NCBI GenBank assembly: GCA_902489945.1
Contig: CABUBZ010000014.1
Location: 1 to 34,820, forward strand
Reading direction: 5' to 3'
Source: an uncultured Collinsella sp.
GTDB lineage: Bacteria > Actinomycetota > Coriobacteriia > Coriobacteriales > Coriobacteriaceae
Length of the DNA: 34,820 nt
The notes below the pieces were generated by a model. That model saw nothing but the letters and a program-made list of their open reading frames with translations. It did not search any database and was not told where the DNA came from. Shown piece by piece: positions 6,277 to 14,283 of this stretch (position 1 is the first letter of the stretch; each line of letters starts with the position of its first letter). The position numbers and the translations under genes are program-made.

Positions 6277-9200
6277 ATGTTGGAGCTCAAAGGTATTTGC
6301 AAAAGGTACGTCACTCAGTCGTTTACGCAGGTGGCGCTCGACAGCGTAAGCCTGGCTTTTCGCGATAACGAGTTCGTGGCCATTCTGGGTCCCTCGGGCT
6401 CGGGCAAAACTACGATGCTCAACGTTATCGGTGGGCTCGATCATTTCGATTCTGGTGACTTGCTGATCGACGGCATATCGACCAAGGACTTTCACGATCG
6501 CGATTGGGATGCCTATCGCAACAACCGCATCGGCTTTGTGTTCCAAAGCTATAACCTCATTCCGCATCAGACCATTTTGGAAAACGTGGAGCTGGCGCTT
6601 ACGCTCACGGGCGTGGGGCATGCCGAGCGTCGCCAGCGTGCGCGCGAGGCGTTGGAGAAAGTCGGCCTGGGCGAGCACGTTAACAAGCGCCCGAGCCAGC
6701 TTTCGGGCGGGCAGATGCAGCGTGTGGCCATCGCCCGCGCCCTGATTAATGATCCCGAGATTGTGCTGGCAGACGAGCCGACCGGCGCTTTGGACTCAAC
6801 GACATCCGTACAGGTCATGGATCTGCTCAAGGACGTGGCGCGCGACCGCCTGGTTATCATGGTCACGCACAATCCCGAGCTGGCGTACCAATATGCCACG
6901 CGCATTGTCAACCTGGCGGACGGCAAGATCACCGACGATTCCGATCCCTTCGATGTCGCTGACGCCACGCGCCGCGAGGCCAAGCCTACGCGCAAAACCT
7001 CGATGAGCTTTGTGACGGCGCTGGGGCTTTCTGCCCGCAACCTTATGACCAAGAAGGGTCGCACGGCCATGACGGCCTTTGCGGGCTCGATTGGCATTAT
7101 CGGCATTGCGGCGATTCTGGCGCTGTCCAACGGCGTAAACGGCTACATCAAAAAGATCGAGGAGGATACGCTTTCGAGCTACCCGCTCACCATTTCCAAG
7201 CAGGATTACGACCTGTCGTCCATGATGGGCGGACAGGGGGCTGCGGATGACGAGGCGTCCAACGGCGAGGATTTATCCGACGGTACTGGTGGCAAAGCTA
7301 AGGGAACCGATAAAATTCCCGTGGTCACGGCCGTAAAGGATATGTTTGCGAGCGTTAAGTCCAACGACATGACGAGCTTTAAGGCATGGCTTGACGACGG
7401 CGGCGATGGTATCGACAAAGAGGTCAACGCCATCCAGTATGGCTACGGCGTGACGCCAGTTGTCTATCGTTCGAGTAAGGGTGACGAGAAGCCCGTCCGG
7501 CTGGTGCCCAACGCTATGACCGAGGCCATGAGCGGAGGCGCAAGTTCGGCGGCAACGGTGAGCATGGAATCCATGGGAACCTCGGTCTTTAACGAGATGA
7601 TCGACGACCAGAGTCTGCTCGACAGCCAGTACGATGTCGTCGCTGGCCATTGGCCTACGTCCGCCAACGAAGCCGTGATGGTGCTTTCGAGCCGTGGCAC
7701 GGTGGGCGATTACACGCTCTACAGCATCGGTGCGCTGGATATTGATGAGCTCAATGACCTGGTTAACAGCGCCATGGCGGCCGACGGTGGGGTCGAAACG
7801 CCCGAGACCGGCACCGACTTTACCTACGACGATGCGCTGTCCACGACGTTTAAGGTGTTGTCGCCGGCCGATGCCTATCGCAAAAACGAAGAGACCGGCA
7901 TGTGGACTGACATGTCTGGCGACGCCGACTTTATGACGGCCAAGGTTGCCGACGGTATTGACGTGCACATTGTGGGCGTGGTGCGACCTAACGAGACCGC
8001 CAACGCGAGCGCGTTGTCTCCGGGCATTGCCTATACGCATGCTCTGACTCGCCAGCTTATGGAGCGCGCCGCCGATTCGCAGATTGTGCAAGAGCAGCTT
8101 GCCCACCCCGAGACGGATGTCTTTACGGGCAAGTCTTTCGATGAGCTGCAAGGCGAGGCCAAACAAGGTGTGGATCTGGGCAGCATGTTCAGTGTGGACG
8201 AGGCGGCGCTCAAGAGCGCGTTCTCGTTCGATGCGTCTGCGCTTTCGGGTGCGGCCGGCGGCATGGACCTTTCTGGTATCGACTTATCCGGGCTGGACAT
8301 TGACCTTTCGGGCGTTGGGAAGGACATCGACTTCAGCGACATCATGGCAAAAGCGCCAACTCCAGATTTCTCGGGTATCTTTGACGGCCTGGAGCTCACA
8401 CCCGAGCAAATGCAGCAGGTGGGAACGCTGGCCAACCAGCTGTTTGAGGGCTTTTTGCAGTCTGATCAGTTTAAGGCGCTGACACCCGATGATCTTAAGG
8501 ACGCGTCAAAGCTTGCCGCCGCGTTCTCGACGTATCTTGAGAGTGATACGGCAGCCCAGCAAATCCTGGCCCAGCTCAAAGCGCTCGGCGGCGATGCCCT
8601 GGCCGAGCGCCTGCAGCAGGCGATGACCGACTATGTGCAAAAGCAGCTGGCTCCGTATCTGCAGCAGGCTATGGACCAGGTGATGAAGACAATCAGCGAG
8701 CAGATTGCGACGACCGTATCGTCCCAGCTTAAGGCGGGCGCGGCGGGGCTCATGGACCAGATGGCGACGCAGATGTCTTCGAGTTTTGCCAGCCTGGCGA
8801 GCGCCATGCACGTGGATGCGAGCGCCTTTGCCAATGCCGTTCACTTCAACATGGACGCCGAGGACCTGAGCTCGCTCATGATGAGTTACGCCAAGGCGTC
8901 GAAGCTCACCTACGACAACAATCTGACCACGTTGGGCTATGCGGATGAGGCCGACCCCATCTCGGTCAAGATTTTCCCGCGTGACTTTGAGGCCAAGCAG
9001 CGCGTACTCGACCATATCGATGCGTACAACAAGCAGGTCAAAGCCGCCGGCCACGACGAGCGGGCAATCTCGTACACCGACTACATGGGCATCATCATGG
9101 GTTCGGTGACCGACATCGTGAACACCATCAGCTTGGTGCTCATCGCATTCGTGAGTATCAGCCTGGTGGTGAGCTCCATCATGATCGGCATCATCACCTA

Positions 9201-9528
9201 CATCAGCGTGCTGGAGCGCAAAAAGGAGATCGGTATCCTGCGCGCGATCGGCGCGTCGAAGCGCAACGTGGCCAACGTATTCAATGCCGAGACCTTTATC
9301 GAGGGCCTCATCGCCGGCGTCTTTGCCATTGTCGTCGTGGTGCTTGTGAGCTTTCCGGTTAATGCCTGGGCACTTGCTGCCAAGCAGGTACCCAATCTGA
9401 TGAGCCTGCCCGTGCAGGACGCGCTGGCGCTCATCGCGATCTCGGTGGTGCTGACGGTCGTCGCTGGCTTGCTGCCGGCCCGCAGCGCGTCTAAGAAAGA
9501 CCCCGTAGAGGCTCTGCGCTCGGAATAA
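6277..9528 (+). CDS. MacB/FtsX-type ABC transporter, ATPase fused to permease
   Basis: A 1083-residue fusion starting at ATG 6277 (GGAGAGG at 6261-6267). Residues 1-230 are an ABC ATPase of the MacB/LolD class: Walker A GPSGSGKTT (38-46), signature LSGGQMQR (from 142), Walker B IVLADEPTGALDS (from 162). A first membrane helix follows at about 262-285 (GSIGIIGIAAILALSNGV). Then comes an ectodomain of over 650 residues, with a short run of DLSG-type repeats at about 663-690 and a long helical stretch at about 700-880. Three more helices lie at about 955 onward, including the FtsX-like LERKKEIGILRAIGASKRNV coupling segment. The family couples ATP hydrolysis to mechanical work on envelope substrates, often peptide export or lipoprotein handling. 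Here there is no membrane-fusion partner next door. The substrate is unknown. A palindrome overlaps its stop codon. Confidence 0.9.
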   Translation: MLELKGICKRYVTQSFTQVALDSVSLAFRDNEFVAILGPSGSGKTTMLNVIGGLDHFDSGDLLIDGISTKDFHDRDWDAYRNNRIGFVFQSYNLIPHQTILENVELALTLTGVGHAERRQRAREALEKVGLGEHVNKRPSQLSGGQMQRVAIARALINDPEIVLADEPTGALDSTTSVQVMDLLKDVARDRLVIMVTHNPELAYQYATRIVNLADGKITDDSDPFDVADATRREAKPTRKTSMSFVTALGLSARNLMTKKGRTAMTAFAGSIGIIGIAAILALSNGVNGYIKKIEEDTLSSYPLTISKQDYDLSSMMGGQGAADDEASNGEDLSDGTGGKAKGTDKIPVVTAVKDMFASVKSNDMTSFKAWLDDGGDGIDKEVNAIQYGYGVTPVVYRSSKGDEKPVRLVPNAMTEAMSGGASSAATVSMESMGTSVFNEMIDDQSLLDSQYDVVAGHWPTSANEAVMVLSSRGTVGDYTLYSIGALDIDELNDLVNSAMAADGGVETPETGTDFTYDDALSTTFKVLSPADAYRKNEETGMWTDMSGDADFMTAKVADGIDVHIVGVVRPNETANASALSPGIAYTHALTRQLMERAADSQIVQEQLAHPETDVFTGKSFDELQGEAKQGVDLGSMFSVDEAALKSAFSFDASALSGAAGGMDLSGIDLSGLDIDLSGVGKDIDFSDIMAKAPTPDFSGIFDGLELTPEQMQQVGTLANQLFEGFLQSDQFKALTPDDLKDASKLAAAFSTYLESDTAAQQILAQLKALGGDALAERLQQAMTDYVQKQLAPYLQQAMDQVMKTISEQIATTVSSQLKAGAAGLMDQMATQMSSSFASLASAMHVDASAFANAVHFNMDAEDLSSLMMSYAKASKLTYDNNLTTLGYADEADPISVKIFPRDFEAKQRVLDHIDAYNKQVKAAGHDERAISYTDYMGIIMGSVTDIVNTISLVLIAFVSISLVVSSIMIGIITYISVLERKKEIGILRAIGASKRNVANVFNAETFIEGLIAGVFAIVVVVLVSFPVNAWALAAKQVPNLMSLPVQDALALIAISVVLTVVAGLLPARSASKKDPVEALRSE

Positions 9529-9558
9529 TGTGACAAAGGGGCTGTCCCTTTGCCACAT
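9528..9558. repeat. palindrome family A, copy 1
   Basis: ATGTGACAAAGGG (9528-9540) and CCCTTTGCCACAT (9546-9558) pair with one mismatch around a 5-nt loop. The same arms recur, in perfect form, at 17292-17324. The left arm starts on the last base of the ABC gene stop codon. It sits between convergent genes, where the structure could protect or end transcripts, but no T-run is attached. Confidence 0.75.
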
Positions 9559-9586
9559 GGGGGAAGGGGCAGCCCCCCTCCTGCGC

Positions 9587-10720
9587 CTAGCTCGTTTTAC
9601 CCATCAACGTGATACGGATGCTTGGATGGGTGTACTCGTCAAACTCGTCCTCGGGATCCGTGTCAAACGAGTAATACGCTTTGACGGGGTCGTCGCTCGT
9701 CCTGATGGAGATTCTCTCGTAGAGCGAACCGTTCAAGAAAGCCTGCCTAAACTCTTCGGGGAGCTTTTGCGGTGCTAGGAGCTCGGGGCTCACGGTCTTG
9801 ACGTCTGCGGTTTGGACGACAGAGGAAAGCTCGTCAAAGTCGAGCTCGATGCGGGCGAGGTTGTCCTCAAGGCTCGCATCGGGGTCGATTTCTGCTACGT
9901 AACTCACTTCCTTGAGCGTTCCCTTGTTGTCGAAATCCAGGTACGTATAGGTCTTCTGGGTATCGGAGTCGCCGTCGTGCAAGTAGCCGCGGACGTGATA
10001 GCCGTAATCTTGATATCGCTCGTAAGGGTCATCGGCAGACACGTACTCGCATGCGGGCTCTAACGTCTTGCGGGCGATGGCGATCTGCTCGGCCGCGGCC
10101 GCGGCGTTCTCCTGCATCTCGGTGTTTCCCTGCGCCAGCTGCGGGATATAGGCACCGCATACGATTGCGAGGGGTAGCGCCACAAGCGCGATGATCCACT
10201 TTTTTGCACGGGGGATAGGCAAGCCGCAGGCCTCCGCCATGGCCTTTGCGTTAGCGAAGCTCTCGGTAAGCACGTCTGCTGCGGTGGCAACGGCGCCTAC
10301 GGCAGCGGCGACTTCTGCCGCGCTGCCCAGATTGCGTGCGGTCTCGTTGTCGCTGTTCTTGAGTAAGCGCGCGGCGGCCTGCGTACCGACAACGCCTGCG
10401 ATTTGTGCCGAGCGGTCTTTCTCGGTCTGCTCGACGACGAGTCGGCGCTGCATTTTCTTCCACTGCTTGCCGCGCATACCAAAGCGTGGCGCGAGCGTGC
10501 AGTAGCAGAATATGACGAGCTCGATGGCGGTGAGCACCAGGGCGGTCATCATACCCGTCTCTTGGAAGCCTTCGTGATGAAAGACGATGTCGTCAATCAT
10601 TTCGAAGGGAATGATCAAAAATGGCAGCACGAATGCCATGGCAAGCGCCGCACCGGCAATCTTGGGGTAGATGCAGTATCGCCGGATGCGCTTGCGTTCT
10701 TGTTCGGAAAGTGTAGCCAT
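9587..10720 (-). CDS. unknown membrane protein with extracytoplasmic C-terminal domain
   Basis: A 377-residue protein. The frame stays open upstream to 11059, but the start is placed at ATG 10718-10720 because the hydrophilic MATLSEQERKRIRR then leads straight into a helix, as in membrane proteins. Helices lie at about 20-38, 56-77 and 174-192. Between helices 2 and 3 is a cytoplasmic stretch with an alanine-rich helical run (about 110-160). After helix 3 a soluble domain of about 180 residues faces outward, rich in acidic and aromatic residues (PYERYQDYGYHVRGYL), with no recognised motif. No family could be named. A frame-broken relative of residues 70-93 lies just upstream at about 10918-10980, so this gene belongs to a locally duplicated family. 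Confidence 0.65.
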   Translation of the reverse strand: MATLSEQERKRIRRYCIYPKIAGAALAMAFVLPFLIIPFEMIDDIVFHHEGFQETGMMTALVLTAIELVIFCYCTLAPRFGMRGKQWKKMQRRLVVEQTEKDRSAQIAGVVGTQAAARLLKNSDNETARNLGSAAEVAAAVGAVATAADVLTESFANAKAMAEACGLPIPRAKKWIIALVALPLAIVCGAYIPQLAQGNTEMQENAAAAAEQIAIARKTLEPACEYVSADDPYERYQDYGYHVRGYLHDGDSDTQKTYTYLDFDNKGTLKEVSYVAEIDPDASLEDNLARIELDFDELSSVVQTADVKTVSPELLAPQKLPEEFRQAFLNGSLYERISIRTSDDPVKAYYSFDTDPEDEFDEYTHPSIRITLMGKTS

Positions 10721-10776
10721 TGCCGGTCCTTGGTGTCGTGGCGGTCGTTGCGGCGCGCTGGGCGCGTCAGTCTGGG

Positions 10777-10980
10777 CTAGCGTTGGATAAGAGCATAGAG
10801 CAAGATACTCACCGCAATGAGCAGAAGGCCGATGTCCCCAACCAAGATGAGCGCGAGCAAGGATATCTGCGACGTGGTCACGGCGTTTTTGAGCGGCAAC
10901 TGGAGCGTAGGCCTGCTCTGCAGCTCCTTCACTGTTTACCCTGCATCCCAAGTGCGGCGCAAGTGAGCAATAGCAAAACT
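10777..10980 (-). pseudogene. decayed relative of the upstream-facing membrane protein, or a 51-residue membrane peptide
   Basis: On the minus strand, 10918-10980 closely resembles 10449-10510 of the neighbouring gene. Both read FCYC(S/T)LAP, and the relatedness continues through the GKQW-KK-LQ region, but small deletions break the frame here. After the break a short frame runs from GTG 10932 to TAG 10777: 51 residues beginning VKELQSRPTLQLPLK and ending in one strong membrane helix (about 23-47) and LIQR. It has no good ribosome site. Either it is the surviving end of a broken paralogue or it has become a small membrane peptide. I favour a pseudogene because the likeness spans the frameshift. 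Confidence 0.5.
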
Positions 10981-11076
10981 TTGTCACGCGTAAAAGCAAG
11001 GAAGTCGCAAGGTCTGGGGCGGGGATGCTGGTATACGCCTCGGATACAATCGAAGCCATGCTAGAAAGAGGCTTCG

Positions 11077-13521
11077 ATGATTAAAAAATCGTTCTTTAAT
11101 CCGTTTTCGTCGCTGCTGCTTGCACTTGCCGGCTTGGCCTTTTTGGTCGACGTCGTACCGCAGGCGCAAGGCCAGACAGGAGTGTTCGCACCTGCCGTGC
11201 TGTTTTTGATGTGGCTGGTCGGCGGCCTGGTGCGCCTGTTCTACGAAAACGAAGCCAAGCGCAGCTTCGACCGGCACATGTTTAAGGCGAACCATGCGGC
11301 CGTTTGGAAACGTGTCGACGCTTGCTGGATTCAAGTCGATTCCGACCAGCTCGTGCCTGGCGATGTGATTCGCCTGTATGCCGGTATGCTCTGCCCGGTC
11401 GATGCGGTCCTTGCCAAGGGCGACCACATCCTTGTCTCCGAATCGTCGCTTACGGGCGAGAGCGGTCAGACCGTCAAGCGAGAAGGGGAGGCCGTCCGTG
11501 CTGGAACGACCATCATTGACGGAAAGGCTTCGGCAACCGTTCACGCTCGCGTTTCCGAGGAGCCGCCCACATCGCCGCGGCGCGCTCGGCTAGGCACGCA
11601 GTTTGGCGCTGGTGCCAGGAGCATCTGTGCCGCCCTGGTGAGGTGCATGCTCATCGTGCTGCCGTTTGTCATTATGATTCGAGGTTTTGTGCTGGGCGAC
11701 TGGCCGCAGGCCCTGCTGTTTGCCCTGGGCACGGCCGTTGGCCTGGTCCCCGAGATGCTGCCAGTCGTCACAAGCGTGTGCTTTTCGGGCAGCGCGCATC
11801 GCCTTAAGAACAAACAGGTCATTGTTAAAAACGTTGACGCCATGGAATCACTGGGCTCCATGGACGTGGTGTGCGTGGACAAGACGGGCACGCTCACCGA
11901 GGACGCCGCGGTGCTCGAGTACTATACCGATATCCTGGGCAACGAAAGCGAGCAAACGCTCAACCTGGCGTATTTGGAGAGTACGAGCCAGGGGGCGGCC
12001 GCCAACCAGCTCAACCGGGCCATTGCCGACGCGTGCGCCGCGCCCGAGTTGCGTCTCGCCGCCAAAGACCTCGCAGGCGCATTTACCCTGCACGCATCTG
12101 ATCCTTTCGACCACGTCACCAAGGCTTCGGGTGTTAAGCTCGATGCCATGCCTGGGGCGCTTGGTTGCCTGGGGCTGCAGACTCGCCCTGGCAATCACTT
12201 GACCATCGTAAAGGGCGAGGTCGAGAGTGTTTGCGCTCGTTGTGCCTGGGCCAACTTTAAAGGGGAACTCGTCCCCATGGACGCCGCGGGCCGCCAGAGC
12301 GCCTATGAGGTTGCCGAGGACATGCGTGCCGACGGCATCAAGGTCCTCGCCGTTGCCTACAGCACAACGTCTTCGGACTGGGGTGACCTGGTGCTCTGCG
12401 GCTTTTTGGGCTTTTTCGATCGGCCCAAGGCAAGCGCTCGCGCCGCCGTGCGCGCGCTGTCCGACCTTTCCGTTGAGGTGCGCGTGCTTACCGGCGACTC
12501 GGCTTCGGTTGCCCGGTCAACCTGTTCGCGCCTGGGCATTCCTGCCGATAGCGTTATCACCGGCAGCATGCTCGATGCCATGGAGGAGTCCGAGGCGCTT
12601 GTTCGCGTGGGGCGTACTCGTGTGTTTGCCGAGCTCACGCCCGCGCAAAAGGCTCATGTTGTCAGTCTCATTCGACTCTCTGGCCATACGGTCGGCTATA
12701 TCGGCGATGGTGTGAACGATGTGCCGGCGCTTACGTCGGCAGATGTCGGCATCGTTGTGGACTCGGCGGCAGCGGAATCCAAAAAGCTTGCCGATCTGGT
12801 ACTGCTCGAGCGCGACCTGGGCGTGGTCGCCGAGGGCGTCAGCGAAGGCAGGACTTCGTTCGCCAACGCTTCCAAGTACATTCGCATCGCGTCGAGTTCC
12901 AACTTTGGCAATATCTGCTCGGTTGCCGCCTCGAGTATCTTCCTGCCGTTTTTGCCGGCAACCGCCGCTCAGCTGCTTTTGCTCAACCTGTGCTATGACG
13001 CCACCTGCCTGGCGCTCTCGTGGGATAACGTCGACGATGCGGAGATCGCCCGTCCCAAGGCATGGTCGGGCAAGGGCCTCGGCAGCTTTATGCTTCACTT
13101 TGGCTTCGCGAGTTCGGCGTTTGACATCATCACGTTTGCCATTTTACTCCTGGGCGTTTGCCCCGCGGTGTGCGGTGGGTCCTTTGTCACGTTGAGTGCT
13201 GCGGGCCAGGCGGCCTTTATCGCGACCTTCCAGACCGGATGGTTACTGGAGTGCGCTTGGACCGAATCGCTCGTGCTCCTCGTCTTGCGAGCGCGGAACG
13301 TTCGCGACGGGGACCGGCCGTGTCGTCCGCTCGTGATAATGGTCGCCACCATGCTTATCGCCTCGGCCCTTCTCGCGCTGAGTCCTGCCGCGCAACTGCT
13401 CGGCCTTGTCACGCTGCCCATGTGGTATCTGGGCATCGTTGCACTGCTGAGCGTGTTGTATCTTGTTGTTGTTTCGACGATCAAGCGGGTTTACCTGTCC
13501 CGCTCGAGCAGTCTGTTCTAG
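11077..13521 (+). CDS. divergent, N-terminally short P-type ATPase (MgtA-like, P3B)
   Basis: An 814-residue cation pump paralogue. AGAGG (11067-11071) precedes ATG 11077, and an in-frame TAG at 11062 excludes an earlier start. It shows the A-domain loop LTGESGQ, the helix-4 motif VPEMLPVV, phosphorylation site DKTGTLTED (Asp268), hinge GYIGDGVNDVPAL (from about 541) and MgtA-like transport helices with SSNFGNICS and SWDNVDD. The phosphorylated Asp falls exactly 100 residues earlier than in the MgtA encoded at 14284-17052 (Asp268 against Asp368), so the N-terminal cytoplasmic region is missing. The catalytic residues are intact, so it is probably active. P3B pumps import Mg2+; the changed sequence allows a different ion or a regulatory role. 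An orphan winged-helix gene follows 9 nt later. Confidence 0.82.
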   Translation: MIKKSFFNPFSSLLLALAGLAFLVDVVPQAQGQTGVFAPAVLFLMWLVGGLVRLFYENEAKRSFDRHMFKANHAAVWKRVDACWIQVDSDQLVPGDVIRLYAGMLCPVDAVLAKGDHILVSESSLTGESGQTVKREGEAVRAGTTIIDGKASATVHARVSEEPPTSPRRARLGTQFGAGARSICAALVRCMLIVLPFVIMIRGFVLGDWPQALLFALGTAVGLVPEMLPVVTSVCFSGSAHRLKNKQVIVKNVDAMESLGSMDVVCVDKTGTLTEDAAVLEYYTDILGNESEQTLNLAYLESTSQGAAANQLNRAIADACAAPELRLAAKDLAGAFTLHASDPFDHVTKASGVKLDAMPGALGCLGLQTRPGNHLTIVKGEVESVCARCAWANFKGELVPMDAAGRQSAYEVAEDMRADGIKVLAVAYSTTSSDWGDLVLCGFLGFFDRPKASARAAVRALSDLSVEVRVLTGDSASVARSTCSRLGIPADSVITGSMLDAMEESEALVRVGRTRVFAELTPAQKAHVVSLIRLSGHTVGYIGDGVNDVPALTSADVGIVVDSAAAESKKLADLVLLERDLGVVAEGVSEGRTSFANASKYIRIASSSNFGNICSVAASSIFLPFLPATAAQLLLLNLCYDATCLALSWDNVDDAEIARPKAWSGKGLGSFMLHFGFASSAFDIITFAILLLGVCPAVCGGSFVTLSAAGQAAFIATFQTGWLLECAWTESLVLLVLRARNVRDGDRPCRPLVIMVATMLIASALLALSPAAQLLGLVTLPMWYLGIVALLSVLYLVVVSTIKRVYLSRSSSLF

Positions 13522-13530
13522 GGCGGTTCT

Positions 13531-14013
13531 ATGCGTACCAACAGAACCAACATAGCGATTACGCCGGCAGAGGCCGCCGAGCTCAGCAACGCGCCGTTCT
13601 CGTCCGGTAGCGCCGCCGCTCTCGAACTTGCACCCGTGTTTGCCGATATCGCATCGGGCGGGCTGACCGCCATAGAACTGACAGTTGCCGGCTCGCAGAC
13701 AAGTGCCGCTGCGGAGCCCATCGTTATCGGCGATCTTTCCATCGATCTGGCTTCGCGCACCGTTAAAGTGTCGGGCGCGCCCGTTTCGCTCACGCCCAAA
13801 GAATTCGATATCCTGGCCTTTTTGGCGAGCAACCGGGGCACAGTCTTTAGCAAAGAGGAAATCTATCGCGCTGTATGGCAAGACGAATATCTGCTCGATG
13901 ACAGTAACATCATGGCCTTTGTCCGCAAGATCCGAAAGAAGATTGAACCCGAGCCCGACAATCCCCGGTACCTGCTAACTGTTTGGGGTGTGGGCTATAA
14001 AATAGCCGAGTAA
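13531..14013 (+). CDS. orphan OmpR-type winged-helix regulator without receiver domain
   Basis: A 160-residue protein 9 nt after the P-ATPase gene, with a weak AGGGCGG ribosome site. Residues about 65-160 form an OmpR/PhoB C-terminal winged helix: VSLTPKEFDILAFL, the recognition region DDSNIMAFVRKIRKKIE and the final wing VWGVGYKIAE. The first 60 residues are Ala/Ser-rich and hold no receiver fold: there is no acidic pair at the start and no phospho-acceptor Asp in context. It therefore cannot be controlled in the usual way by a kinase. Its place between two Mg2+-type ATPase genes suggests that it regulates one or both, possibly sensing a ligand or partner through the N-terminal region. A terminator follows. 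Confidence 0.8.
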   Translation: MRTNRTNIAITPAEAAELSNAPFSSGSAAALELAPVFADIASGGLTAIELTVAGSQTSAAAEPIVIGDLSIDLASRTVKVSGAPVSLTPKEFDILAFLASNRGTVFSKEEIYRAVWQDEYLLDDSNIMAFVRKIRKKIEPEPDNPRYLLTVWGVGYKIAE

Positions 14014-14079
14014 CGCGTTGAATCGTCCGCTTCTATCGACCCCAAAAGCCACTCTGACAATCCTTGCCAAATCGCAAGA

Positions 14080-14127
14080 AAGCCGCAAGAAACCAGCCAT
14101 GTGCCCGGTCTTGCGGCTTTTCTATTC
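14080..14127 (+). terminator. terminator between the winged-helix gene and mgtA
   Basis: AAGCCGCAAGA (14080-14090) pairs perfectly with TCTTGCGGCTT (14109-14119) around an 18-nt loop, followed by a T-rich run (TTTTCTATTCT). It separates the regulator from mgtA, so mgtA needs its own promoter or read-through. It could also serve as an attenuator for mgtA. Confidence 0.75.
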
Positions 14128-14283
14128 TAAGGACAGTCGCAGACGCGAAGGGAAGGTGAGGACCGTGAGCGGCAGTGACAGTACCAGCAAGGCAGGGCGA
14201 TGTCTGCCGGCGCAGGTCCACCTTAATGGCGGGCGTCGCGGCTAGACGGCTCTGCATCCGATCGACAGAACGGAGCAAGGCAA
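14128..14283 (+). promoter_or_regulatory. structured leader of mgtA (candidate Mg2+ sensor, unproven)
   Basis: This 156-nt leader can fold. AAGGTG plus GGACC (from about 14153) pairs with GGTCC plus ACCTT (about 14216-14225), enclosing a hairpin of GGCAG and CTGCC. The segment AGGTGAGG near the start, AATGG in the middle and GGCTCT near the end recall pieces of the M-box (ykoK) Mg2+ riboswitch, but order and spacing match poorly. A short frame from GTG 14156 with a purine-rich ribosome site could instead make a 29-residue leader peptide ending at 14245. Either device would suit an Mg2+ transporter. I see structure, not an identified riboswitch. Confidence 0.3.

Noticed and set aside
10721..11059. 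N-terminal extension of the unknown membrane protein to 490 residues
   Set aside because: The added 113 residues lack a ribosome site and include the decayed paralogue in a mixed frame; the internal ATG at 10720 gives a normal membrane-protein start.
14150..14270. Confident M-box riboswitch or SRP RNA call
   Set aside because: Short motifs resemble both, but the order, length and pairing do not fit either by eye; kept only as an unclassified leader.
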